Shown: positions 7,343-14,477, counted from the first letter of the stretch. The stretch is 23,336 nucleotides of DNA from SZUA-584 sp964607965 (GCA_964607965.1 CAZSMH010000019.1:1-23336); one strand, 5' to 3'. The notes: generated by a model not told the origin, from the letters alone. Numbers and translations are program-made.

Positions 7343-7638
7343 AGCCTTTAGGGCGATTCCAAATTGTGAGGTGATGTCCTATGACCAAACTTTTGAAACC
7401 GCCCCGTTCCTTAGGTAACAATCTTGTCACATGCCAAGGCATTTGAGTTACGGTATCAACTTATGGGCTAATTTGCAGAGCCTTAACTGCAAAAGTGATA
7501 CCATCGTTGTGAGCGCCCGTGTCCGAATACACGAGAGCCGCGAAATCCTCGTGCCAAGAGGTCATCGCACACAGCGTCTAAGGTAAACAAATAAGGGCAC
7601 TAAGCCGTAGGTGTTATTCGGTGCTTGCGGCTTTTTGT
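7343..7638 (+). ncRNA. Structured noncoding RNA of about 295 nt, class not identified
   Basis: Between a consensus promoter and an intrinsic terminator, no convincing reading frame exists but many helices do. Seen by pairing: closing helix 7345-7351 with 7578-7583; GGGCG 7351-7355 with CGCCC 7400-7404; GTAAC 7415-7419 with GTTAC 7447-7451 enclosing hairpin 7431-7434/7439-7442; GGTATC-A-ACTT 7452-7462 with 7493-7502; TTGCAG 7473-7478 with CTGCAA 7487-7492; CGTTGTG 7505-7511 with CACAGCG 7570-7576 closing a three-way junction that holds 7518-7522/7529-7533 and 7540-7543/7565-7568 plus 7547-7550/7558-7561. GGGCT 7465-7469 can pair with loop AGCCT 7479-7483 as a pseudoknot. It is not tmRNA, RNase P, SRP or 6S by their signature sequences. 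One of the large Clostridia RNA classes, such as the raiA motif, remains possible. Confidence 0.75.
7602..7636 (+). terminator. Intrinsic terminator of the structured RNA
   Basis: An 11-bp stem (7602-7612 with 7623-7633, including G-U pairs) with a 10-base loop runs into five T's (7632-7636). Confidence 0.85.
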
Positions 7639-7668
7639 TTGTCCTTGTTTGTCTATCCGTGGTATAAT
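7639..7668 (+). promoter_or_regulatory. Promoter of the SinR/Cas2-like gene
   Basis: TTGTCC (7639-7644), 18-bp spacer, TATAAT (7663-7668) with the TGG extension. It begins directly after the RNA terminator, so the protein gene has its own supply of transcript; AAGGGG at 7687-7692 is the ribosome site. Confidence 0.65.
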
Positions 7669-7702
7669 TACCCTAAATATGTAGATAAGGGGTATATTTT
7701 TA

Positions 7703-7972
7703 ATGGCAGTCTTCTCTATTGCTTTCGACTTAAAGCCACAGCGTGACAATGCAGAAATTATTAATGCTATTAAGAACTATGAACACGAAAAAGCATACGA
7801 TACTTATTGGTATATTTCAACAAAAGAAGAACTAACACCGACTCAATTATATAATCGCTTTTCTGACTTTATAACCGAAAAAGATTTTATAGTTATACAA
7901 AAGGTTTTCGACCTACATGTAAAAACTTACCAAAACACGCTTGATTGGCTAAAAGAGAGATTAGAACGTTAG
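7703..7972 (+). CDS. SinR-like / Cas2-fold small accessory protein
   Basis: This 89-aa protein has the look of the small SinR-family/VapD/Cas2-type ferredoxin-like proteins: a first strand with FSIAFDL, helix NAEIINAIKNYEH, a YDTYWYISTKEEL strand matching the family's W-x-x-x-T pattern, helix TPTQLYNRFSDFI, and the edge strand DFIVIQKVFDL, followed by an extra C-terminal helix. Family members include ribonuclease-like toxins, but activity is not conserved throughout. The gene is AT-rich, opposite in direction to the phage genes, has its own promoter and lies right after the structured RNA, so it looks like a phage moron. Whether RNA and protein work together is unknown. Confidence 0.6.
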   Translation: MAVFSIAFDLKPQRDNAEIINAIKNYEHEKAYDTYWYISTKEELTPTQLYNRFSDFITEKDFIVIQKVFDLHVKTYQNTLDWLKERLER

Positions 7973-8133
7973 TCAGAAACAAGAGTGCGGTTAATTGTTT
8001 TTTCTATCCTTATATCAATAATTTTCACAAGCTCCTGTGCAATTTGTTTAGCATTAGATAGGCTTGTTTTATTAAGTACACCTAATATTTCATTTACTTT
8101 TTCTGCTGTTTCTATTGACATTCCTTCAACCAT
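7969..8133 (-). CDS. Small helical protein, unknown function
   Basis: This 54-aa protein starts at ATG 8133 with AGAGGG eight bases upstream; the frame extends to a GTG at 8178 (69 aa), but that start has no ribosome site. It is lysine-rich and helical (ETAEKVNEILGVLNKTSLSNAKQIAQELVKIIDIRIEKTI). It converges on the SinR-like gene and the two stop codons overlap. It follows a transposase remnant on the same strand, so it may be a passenger of that element or part of the moron. No family is recognised. Confidence 0.45.
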   Translation of the reverse strand: MVEGMSIETAEKVNEILGVLNKTSLSNAKQIAQELVKIIDIRIEKTINRTLVSD

Positions 8134-8169
8134 TTTTATTGCCCTCTCACTTTTTATATTCCAATTATA

Positions 8170-8191
8170 CGCGCTCACTGTCGCTCAAAAT
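8170..8191. repeat. 22-bp dispersed repeat, copy 1
   Basis: CGCGCTCAC, two variable bases, then TCGCTCAAAAT. A second copy with 2 mismatches is at 10818-10839 in the same orientation. This copy overlaps the end of the transposase remnant. Confidence 0.55.
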
Positions 8192-8388
8192 ATAGCTTGA
8201 GCCAAAATAATATCAACCATGTTTTGTCCTCTGTTGTTGTACCTAAAACAAAACTCATTAATATAGTTTTGCATGTGCTTGATTGAAACATGATGATAGA
8301 TTCCGTATACGCCACGTTTTAATATCGCCCAAAAACTCTCTACCGAGTTAGTGTGAACTCCATTATCCGAAAATATTTTTTTGCTACC
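8185..8388 (-). pseudogene. IS1595/ISXO2-type transposase, 3' remnant
   Basis: A 67-codon open stretch on the minus strand encodes the C-terminal part of an ISXO2-like DDE transposase: FSDNGVHTNSVESFWAILKRG, then VYGIYHHVSIKHMQNYINEF and CFRYNNRGQNMVDIIL, ending at a TGA (8187-8185). The HTNSVESFWAILKRG and EFxFRYNNR motifs are diagnostic, and the Glu of the catalytic triad is the one in VESFW. The reading frame is closed upstream by TGA (8391-8389) and the N-terminal two thirds, with the two catalytic Asp residues, are absent. The element cannot move on its own. It lies inside the AT-rich insert that splits the phage structural block. Confidence 0.85.
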
Positions 8389-8470
8389 TCAACACTACCA
8401 AGCACAAGTGTTTGCTGTATGCCATGGTATAATTCCGAACTTTTTTCTTTGCGGCTTTTATAATTTACAT

Positions 8471-8503
8471 ATAAAAGAGGAGCCGCGGCATCGCAGCCCC
8501 TCT
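8471..8503 (-). terminator. Intrinsic terminator after the portal-side phage genes
   Basis: Minus strand: 12-bp stem (8503-8492 with 8487-8476, two G-U pairs) around a 4-base loop, followed by UUUUAU. It ends the portal-side transcript just past the XhlA-like gene. Confidence 0.8.
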
Positions 8504-8510
8504 GCGTAAA

Positions 8511-8744
8511 TCATACGCCCGATATCACTTCCGCGAGTTTTATTATTACCGATATCAATCCCGGCAGCGCCGCTATAAGCGCTATGCGCCACATCGTCTT
8601 GGAATTCTGCTCCTTTGATGTGTTCGCCTCTATGCGCTCTATCTTTTCATTAAGACGGTTTATCATTTCATATACGAGTTTTACTTCGCCCTGCATTACA
8701 GCTTTTATTTCATCTATCTGGCCTTCCGTCTCAGCCATCGCCAC
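8511..8744 (-). CDS. XhlA-like small phage membrane protein
   Basis: This 77-aa protein has an acidic helical N-terminal half (TEGQIDEIKAVMQGEVKLVYEMINRLNEKIERIEANTSKE), a KTMWR hinge and one C-terminal membrane segment (IALIAALPGLISVIIKLAEVISG). This is the layout of hemolysin XhlA/holin-associated proteins. GTG 8744 has AGGG five bases upstream; ATG 8738 is the alternative start (75 aa). It ends 8 bases before a strong terminator. A holin-like gene between portal and scaffold is out of place for a lysis function, so another membrane role is possible. Confidence 0.6.
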   Translation of the reverse strand: MAMAETEGQIDEIKAVMQGEVKLVYEMINRLNEKIERIEANTSKEQNSKTMWRIALIAALPGLISVIIKLAEVISGV

Positions 8745-8755
8745 GCGCGCCCTGC

Positions 8756-8917
8756 TTATTTGATCATTAAGCTTTCGATGCGCCCGTTTTGGCGCTCTGC
8801 CGTCTTTTCTATCACTCTGCTTAATAATATCGAGCAGTCTTTGTCAATTGCCGTACCCAGCCGCTCAAAAGTCTCTTTTAGTTCTTCTTTCAAGGTATCC
8901 TTTTCCGTGGGCTTCAC
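8756..8917 (-). CDS. Small helical phage protein, unknown function
   Basis: This is an open frame of 53 codons from GTG 8917, or 45 codons from TTG 8893, which has the better-placed AAAAGG site. The product (KEELKETFERLGTAIDKDCS, then a short ILLSRVIEKTAERQNGRIES tail) is charged and helical with no membrane segment. It lies between portal and the XhlA-like gene on the same strand, 11 bases before the latter. Its length, codon use and position suggest a real phage gene, but no family is recognised and it could be spurious. Confidence 0.4.
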   Translation of the reverse strand: MKPTEKDTLKEELKETFERLGTAIDKDCSILLSRVIEKTAERQNGRIESLMIK

Positions 8918-9021
8918 CTTCTTTCTTTTTATATATAAGGCAACAGCCCTGATTTATTTTATGCGCTTTTTATTCCCCTCGTTTATTTTTTTCTTATCCT
9001 GCGCGCATTTTTTCCGGCATT

Positions 9022-10545
9022 TTATGCAATAACGTCCGGCTGCTCCTCCCTCTGCTCCGCCTCCCTTATAAGTTCCTCTTTTAATGGTATATACCCGTCC
9101 GGCATACGCTCCAGATACTGTTTTAATGTAATCTTCCCGCCTTTTAAAAGGTTGTCCAGCGTTTTTATTACCTGCACCTCGCTCCACATGGACGACGGTC
9201 CGACGTCTACTTTAAGACGCATAGTATACTCCTGCAGCACATTATCCGGCAGCGGGACGAATACGCGCGTCCCGTCCTGCTCAACGGGTATCATGCGCCC
9301 GGCGCGGTAGTATTGTTTTATAAAGTCAAGCCATATAAGCCCTATATCCTCAATAAATGCATAAAACCTTTCCTGCTGGGACTGCAGCGGAACCAGAGCC
9401 GCGTCCCTCGTTGCTATAAACGCCGATGTATTGTCCGGGTTTTTTATATTGCCCAAAGTCACTTCATTTGCGCCCATCATTCGCATAGTCGTCTCAAGCG
9501 TTGCGTTTAATCCCTGCCATGCATCGTACGACATTCCGGGCGGAGCAAGATACTGCGCCGCGCCTGCCGTATCGCCGTTTACCGCTATTGCGCCCGCAAC
9601 CTTGTTCGACCATTCGCGTATGCGCGTTCGGTCGTAAACAACCTTCGGGAAACTAAGCTGCATCTGATTTAATTGCGATAATGCAAGTATCTTGTTGACA
9701 AACACCTGGTTCGGTATAAGCCCCGTCACTTCCGCTGCGCCGTGGCACGAGTTTTTACGCGTGTCCCAGTTCATCAACGCAATGGGATAGCGCGTTAAAC
9801 GCGTATCCTTTGGCTGCTGCACCACCGCATTTTTTACGCATTTTTCGCACCACACGCTGCCGTCCTTCTTATACATCTTCAAAAGCACGTTGCATTTTCC
9901 GTCGTCTTCAAGTTCTATCTTGCCGCGGTCTCCCGATGTGAACTCGTTGTCCTCATCCGCGGTGATTTCATCCGCATTTTTACAGCCGTTTTCCCGCGCC
10001 TCCTGCCGCACCTTGGAAAGCAGCTCTCTGAACAATAGTATTATGTAAGGCTGGCTCTGCACGTCGGCGCTGTTAGGGTTGCCCGGATAGTAGCACACAT
10101 TGTCTATAAGCTGCGTTGCTATATCTCCGGCAACCGCCTGGCCTGTGTCAAGAGACGCGTCCCAGTAGAAATACTGCACATAATCGCCGGTAATAGCGGC
10201 CTGCTTTAAACCTTCCTTGGTTATATAGTCCATTTTAAGCCGCTCCCATAAATAATCACAATACGCGGATATCTGCCTTGCATATACGCTTATATCGTCG
10301 CCGTCGCTTACCCCCTCGGCCATAAATTTAAGGCAAAGCCGCCTGTCGGTAACTGCCGCTATCTTCCACACCGAAGCGTAGCGTATAAAGTTTACCACAG
10401 GAGTAGGGAGCCCCTCGTGCGGTATGCCTGCCCACTGGTCGCCGGCATAGAAACGCTCGTTTACGTCAACCGTGCGGTAAAGCCCTATGCGCGTTTTATA
10501 GTCGACACCTTGCTCGTATTCCTGCCATGCTCTGGTTATGCTCAT
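9022..10545 (-). CDS. Phage portal protein
   Basis: This 507-aa protein forms the dodecameric DNA channel at the capsid vertex. Motifs typical of Firmicute P22-like portals are visible: an N-terminal NERFYAGDQWAGIP motif near residue 30, PVVNFIRYASVWKIAAVTDR, ALMNWDTRKNSCHGAAEVTGLIPNQVFVNKILAL in the middle, the helical stem region with MGANEVTLGNIKNPDNTSAF, and the C-terminal clip/wing with KGGKITLKQYLERMPDGYIP. Length fits a compact portal without a long barrel. The ATG overlaps the upstream small gene by 4 bases. No terminase gene precedes it, which is the main oddity of this prophage. Confidence 0.88.
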   Translation of the reverse strand: MSITRAWQEYEQGVDYKTRIGLYRTVDVNERFYAGDQWAGIPHEGLPTPVVNFIRYASVWKIAAVTDRRLCLKFMAEGVSDGDDISVYARQISAYCDYLWERLKMDYITKEGLKQAAITGDYVQYFYWDASLDTGQAVAGDIATQLIDNVCYYPGNPNSADVQSQPYIILLFRELLSKVRQEARENGCKNADEITADEDNEFTSGDRGKIELEDDGKCNVLLKMYKKDGSVWCEKCVKNAVVQQPKDTRLTRYPIALMNWDTRKNSCHGAAEVTGLIPNQVFVNKILALSQLNQMQLSFPKVVYDRTRIREWSNKVAGAIAVNGDTAGAAQYLAPPGMSYDAWQGLNATLETTMRMMGANEVTLGNIKNPDNTSAFIATRDAALVPLQSQQERFYAFIEDIGLIWLDFIKQYYRAGRMIPVEQDGTRVFVPLPDNVLQEYTMRLKVDVGPSSMWSEVQVIKTLDNLLKGGKITLKQYLERMPDGYIPLKEELIREAEQREEQPDVIA

Positions 10546-10739
10546 ATTTGTCCACCATAAGGGTCAAAGCTTATTATCGCCTCGTATTTTTTCATAAGCG
10601 CATGCTCCTCCCGCGAATCCTCTCCGTATTTTTGGTCTTTAAATTTCTGCCCGTCGTTTCTGCCCTTTATGTAACACACAGCACAAAGCGCCGCCGCCCC
10701 TGCAGCAGCCGCCATTCCAATCAATATTCCTGTCAGCAT
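10542..10739 (-). CDS. Small single-pass membrane protein, phage-associated
   Basis: The start is ATG 10739 with AAGGAGG nine bases upstream; the frame begins earlier but without a ribosome site. The 65-aa product has one N-terminal membrane helix (LTGILIGMAAAAGAAALCAVCYI) and a charged cytoplasmic tail (KGRNDGQKFKDQKYGEDSREEH). Its stop overlaps the portal start by 4 bases, so they are translationally coupled. It is now the first gene of the phage operon, where a terminase would be expected. Function unknown. Confidence 0.6.
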   Translation of the reverse strand: MLTGILIGMAAAAGAAALCAVCYIKGRNDGQKFKDQKYGEDSREEHALMKKYEAIISFDPYGGQI

Positions 10740-10807
10740 AAAATCCGCCTCCTTTGGCAAAAAAATAAGCGCCTCGAGTGCGCCAATTTTTTCGTTATAT
10801 CAATTGT

Positions 10808-10836
10808 TAGATAAAGCCGCGCTCACAATCGCTCAA
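10808..10836 (-). promoter_or_regulatory. Possible promoter of the portal operon
   Basis: Minus strand TTGAGC (10836-10831), 17-bp spacer, TATCTA (10813-10808). Moderate match; the -35 lies within the dispersed 22-bp repeat. Confidence 0.35.
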
Positions 10837-10839
10837 AAT
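10818..10839. repeat. 22-bp dispersed repeat, copy 2
   Basis: Same orientation as the copy at 8170-8191, 20 of 22 bases identical. It lies at the right-hand boundary of the prophage remnant, inside a GCCGCG/CGCGGC inverted pair (10816-10821 and 10852-10857). Confidence 0.55.
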
Positions 10840-10877
10840 TAAATCTGTCATCGCGGCGTTTTTAATGCATCCGGCGC

Positions 10878-10905
10878 CTTTTGGGCAATACGGGTATCCC
10901 AAAAG
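10878..10905 (-). terminator. Stem-loop downstream of the ketopantoate reductase gene
   Basis: CTTTTGGG (10878-10885) pairs with CCCAAAAG (10898-10905) with a further ATA/TAT pairing inside. It follows the reductase stop by about 34 bases. No U-run follows, so termination is likely but not certain. Confidence 0.45.
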
Positions 10906-10938
10906 CAGCCGCTCTGTAATTATTTTGTGTTTCTGCCG

Positions 10939-11961
10939 TTATCCTTTCAGCCCGTCATCGTGCAGATTGCTGATATCTATAGCGCGTTTTTTGTTTTCTA
11001 TTTCTTTTATCATCTGCACAACGCGCGTGTTTACCGGCGTTTCAACGCCGTACTGCGCTCCTTTGGCGGCTATATAACCGTTGAAATAATCCACCTCGGT
11101 TGGCTTTCCGCGCTCCAATGCCTGCAGGCTAGATGATTTTAACCTTCTGAATTTAAAGCCTATCACGCGTATCACTAAATGGCGTTTGAAGTTTGAAATC
11201 CGGCTGTTTTTGCTTATCAGCTTGTAATAGTCAAGCTTTCCAGTGTACGGTTTTATAACAAGGTCCATAGCATTCGCAACTGCCACCGCCTCGCGTATTA
11301 TAGAAATAAAAATATTGCGTGCAGCTCTTTTTTTCAGTATCTGCCCGAGTTTTAAGCCCGTCAGCACACCAAGGGAAGTAATGCACGCATTAACTATCAT
11401 TTTTGAATACAAATCCGCCACTATGTTGTCGGATATGCGTGTATACATCACGCTGTCAAGCACTTCCTTCAATGCGGTTACGTCCTTTTCGGGCTGGTAT
11501 CCGCCTATTACAAAATCTCCCTCAGACGTCATATTAAGCGTACCGTCCGGCAGCATGGTTGAGCCCCAGCCCACAACGCAGCCTACGGCGCGCTGCGCTC
11601 CCACTATGTCCGCCAGTGTCTCCACGCAAATGCCGTTCTGCATGGATACCACTGTGCTGTCCTCCTTTAAAAACCCTAAAACGCTTTTTGCCGCGTCCGG
11701 CATATCGTAAGCTTTTGTAACAATAAGCACAATATCCTTCTTGCCGGAAAGCTGCTCCGCCTTTGCCACAGCGTTCATCTTAACCCGGTGTTCTCCGCGC
11801 ACCCCGATTATATGCAGCCCTTCATTGACAATCTGCCTGGCTTTATCCTCGTGCTTGCACACTATCTGTACGTCATAACCCGCACGGCTCAAATACGCCG
11901 CCGTTATGCCGCCTATGGCGCCTGCGCCTAGCACCGCTACCGCTGCTTGCTTTCTTTCCAT
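10939..11961 (-). CDS. 2-dehydropantoate 2-reductase family protein
   Basis: Members reduce ketopantoate to pantoate with NADPH in the pantothenate/CoA pathway; paralogues act on other substrates. Start: ATG 11961 with AGGAGG five bases upstream (an in-frame TTG at 11976 is less likely). The 340-aa protein has an N-terminal Rossmann motif GAGAIGG (residues 12-18), the VTKAYD Lys, the SKMIVNACITSLGVLTG helix with the catalytic-type Lys, and EVDYFNGYI with the Glu seen in PanE. It is a bit longer than E. coli PanE. No pantothenate genes are next to it, so the exact substrate is open. It has its own promoter, divergent from the chemotaxis gene. Confidence 0.82.
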   Translation of the reverse strand: MERKQAAVAVLGAGAIGGITAAYLSRAGYDVQIVCKHEDKARQIVNEGLHIIGVRGEHRVKMNAVAKAEQLSGKKDIVLIVTKAYDMPDAAKSVLGFLKEDSTVVSMQNGICVETLADIVGAQRAVGCVVGWGSTMLPDGTLNMTSEGDFVIGGYQPEKDVTALKEVLDSVMYTRISDNIVADLYSKMIVNACITSLGVLTGLKLGQILKKRAARNIFISIIREAVAVANAMDLVIKPYTGKLDYYKLISKNSRISNFKRHLVIRVIGFKFRRLKSSSLQALERGKPTEVDYFNGYIAAKGAQYGVETPVNTRVVQMIKEIENKKRAIDISNLHDDGLKG

Positions 11962-11996
11962 CCTCTCCTCCTGCAATATTCGTCTTATTTTTAAAA

Positions 11997-12025
11997 ATTA
12001 TACCACCGGCAAGCTCCTTTGTCAC
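11997..12025 (-). promoter_or_regulatory. Promoter of the ketopantoate reductase gene
   Basis: GTGACA (12025-12020), 17-bp spacer, TATAAT (12002-11997) with the TGG extension on the minus strand. Confidence 0.7.
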
Positions 12026-12137
12026 CGTTTATACATATACGCACAAATACTTTGCAGCATATTTTCTTGCTTAAAACTAACTAAATAGGTTTATATAGAT
12101 TAATAAAACAACAAATTATTCAATTAAAGGTGAAAAT

Positions 12138-14339
12138 ATGAATATTCCGCTGTTCAGTAAGTTTACCAGCAAATTAAACTCAAGCAAACCAAAGAAAAGA
12201 ATGCGGTTTCTCGGAAACATAAAAACAGCACCCAAACTATTGTCGGGCTTTCTGCTTATAGCTTTGCTGTGCGCCATAGTGGGCGGTTATGCGGCATCAA
12301 GCATACAGCAGCTTGGTTTTTCTTCAAGGCAAATGTACGAGGAAATACTGCTTCCCGTCAGAAGCGCAGGAAATGTTAATAACCAATTCAAAGACGCTGC
12401 CTATACGTTCAGAAAATTGCTGTTAACAGATAGTGATGACCATTCTGCTCCCGTACTTTTGGCTGCAATGGATAATTATTTATTAGAGGTTTCGCATACT
12501 ATTTCTGATATCGAGACTGCGGCAATCAATACAATAGATGCTTCACAGATTCAAGAATTGAAAGATGCTTTCGAGCAATATAAGGATATTGCAAACCAGG
12601 CATTATCCAAGGCGCAATCGGATGACGTGTTTCAGCAAATTATAGGCAGAGTATCATATCTGAGCAATCTGAACGAAGCAGAAAACACGCTGCAGCAGAG
12701 CATAGAAAAACTTGAGCAGGATTTATCATACCAGGCTGAAAGTATAAACGCACAAAATATCAGCAAAGCATCGGGCGTATTATCTTTTACCATAGCCTCG
12801 ATATGCGCTACTTTTCTGCTCGCCGTGCTTACAGGTATTTTCTTCTCGCGCAGTATAAGCAAGCCGATTAATAAACTTACGGTAAGGGCAAAGAAACTCG
12901 CCGCCGGAGATACTGAATTCGATATTTCCGGCAATTCCTCAAAAGACGAAATCGGACAGATGCGGGAAGCTATAAAGACAATACTTGAATCAATTAGAAC
13001 GCTTTCTGACGATACAAAAATGCTTATAGACGCTGCGGCGCAAGGCCAATTGTCTGTCCGTGCGGATGAGAATAAACATCAGGGCGTTTACCGGGAGATT
13101 GTGGAGGGTATCAACAAAACGCTGGATTCCATGATTACCCCTATATACGAATCTTCTAAAGTGCTTAACGATCTTTCGCAGGGAAATCTTAACGTGCGCG
13201 TTAAGGGTGATTTCGCCGGAGACTTTGCCATAGTTAAAAACGCGCTTAACGATACCGTAGAAACGCTTAGAAACTATATTAGTGAAATAACTGATACTCT
13301 GGGCAGCATATCCAACGGTATACTAAACGTTAGTATAGATTCAAAGTTCAAGGGCGACTTTGCAATACTCAAGCAATCTATTAACATGAGTATTGATTCG
13401 TTCAACAAGGTATTAAATGAGATTAATATAGCTTCCGAAGAGGTGGCGGTAAGCTCATCACAGCTCTCGAACGGAAGTCAGGTTATTTCACGCGGTGCAA
13501 CCGAGCAGGCCAGTGCGTTAGAACAGCTTACAGTATCTATATCGGAAATTTCTGAAAAGACAAAGAATAACGCAAAAGGCGCATCAGACTCCAACGCGCT
13601 CTCTCTTGAGGCTATGGATATCGCTTCAAAAGGCAACGAGAAAATGAAGCTGCTGGAGAGTGCCATGGAGGAAATAAATGAGTCATCCGCCAATATATCA
13701 AAGATAATAAAGGTAATTGACGACATCGCTTTCCAGACAAATATTTTAGCTCTTAACGCGGCGGTGGAAGCAGCAAGGGCAGGCGTTCACGGGAAAGGGT
13801 TTGCCGTAGTTGCGGAAGAAGTACGCAGCCTTGCCTCAAGAAGCGCAAAAGCCGCAAAGCAGACGGCCGAGTTAATAGCAGGCTCTATAAACAAAATGGA
13901 AGCAGGCACAGTAATTGCAGACGAAACGGCTGCTGCTCTTGCGAGTATTGTCGAAGTCATACAAAAAACGGTTGAGCTTTCGGGAGAAATTTCCAATGCA
14001 TCAAACGAGCAGGCAACCGGCATAGTGCAGGTAGATAAAGGAATAGAGCAGCTCTCACAAGTGGTGCAGAGCAGCTCGGCCACAGCTCAGGAGACAGCAG
14101 CTTCCTCGGAAGAACTTGCAGCTCAGGCGGAAAACCTTAAAAACATGGTAAGCCGTTTTAGCTTAAAGCAAAATATATCAAACTCTGATGACGATAATCC
14201 CGATTATACCGAAGGCCTTGCTGTTGTAGACTCGGCAGAGCGCAGTGATAACGATAATCCGGAAGGGTTTGCGGAAAACAGCTGGGAAGAAAACTACATA
14301 GAAATGCTGCCGGACGATGAAGATTACGGGAAATATTAA
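12138..14339 (+). CDS. Methyl-accepting chemotaxis protein
   Basis: This 733-aa transmembrane receptor should signal to CheA/CheW. Membrane helix 1 is about residues 32-54 and helix 2 about 213-236; between them is a helical periplasmic-side domain (55-210) of the four-helix-bundle type. A HAMP domain follows (237-290), with two further HAMP-like units (about 291-345 and 346-425, recurring GQLSVRAD, GNLNVRVKGDF, GILNVSIDSKF). The signalling domain spans about 450-675 with the conserved hairpin IDDIAFQTNILALNAAVEAARAG and EEVRSLASRSAKAAKQT. The tail (680-733) is very acidic with two DNDNP-type segments and no CheR-binding pentapeptide. No other chemotaxis genes are adjacent; AAAGGTG is the ribosome site. 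Ligand unknown. Confidence 0.93.
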   Translation: MNIPLFSKFTSKLNSSKPKKRMRFLGNIKTAPKLLSGFLLIALLCAIVGGYAASSIQQLGFSSRQMYEEILLPVRSAGNVNNQFKDAAYTFRKLLLTDSDDHSAPVLLAAMDNYLLEVSHTISDIETAAINTIDASQIQELKDAFEQYKDIANQALSKAQSDDVFQQIIGRVSYLSNLNEAENTLQQSIEKLEQDLSYQAESINAQNISKASGVLSFTIASICATFLLAVLTGIFFSRSISKPINKLTVRAKKLAAGDTEFDISGNSSKDEIGQMREAIKTILESIRTLSDDTKMLIDAAAQGQLSVRADENKHQGVYREIVEGINKTLDSMITPIYESSKVLNDLSQGNLNVRVKGDFAGDFAIVKNALNDTVETLRNYISEITDTLGSISNGILNVSIDSKFKGDFAILKQSINMSIDSFNKVLNEINIASEEVAVSSSQLSNGSQVISRGATEQASALEQLTVSISEISEKTKNNAKGASDSNALSLEAMDIASKGNEKMKLLESAMEEINESSANISKIIKVIDDIAFQTNILALNAAVEAARAGVHGKGFAVVAEEVRSLASRSAKAAKQTAELIAGSINKMEAGTVIADETAAALASIVEVIQKTVELSGEISNASNEQATGIVQVDKGIEQLSQVVQSSSATAQETAASSEELAAQAENLKNMVSRFSLKQNISNSDDDNPDYTEGLAVVDSAERSDNDNPEGFAENSWEENYIEMLPDDEDYGKY

Positions 14340-14341
14340 GA

Positions 14342-14409
14342 ACCGTTACAGAAAAAAGCTTTGAATAAATCTATTTAGCAACAAGCGGAGCGGACAAAAT
14401 CGTAACGGT
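14342..14409. repeat. Inverted repeat downstream of the chemotaxis gene
   Basis: ACCGTTAC (14342-14349) and GTAACGGT (14402-14409), a perfect 8-bp inverted pair 52 bases apart in the 3' region of the chemotaxis gene. No function is evident. Confidence 0.3.
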
Positions 14410-14477
14410 GAAAACAGAGTTTTCTATTAGTTTTTAATACATTCCATTGATATTTTATAAATAATTTTCAATATGTT

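Noticed and set aside
7343..7972. Type III toxin-antitoxin system
   Set aside because: The order of RNA, terminator and small gene fits loosely, but the RNA has no tandem repeats, the protein does not resemble ToxN, and the protein gene has its own promoter.
795..10739. Tailocin or conventional gene transfer agent
   Set aside because: There are no tail sheath, tube, tape measure or baseplate genes, and a terminase is missing, so neither label is supported.
14342..14409. Inverted repeat after the chemotaxis gene as a terminator or mobile-element end
   Set aside because: The arms are 52 bases apart with no T-run and no target duplication; a better terminator lies at 14478-14507.
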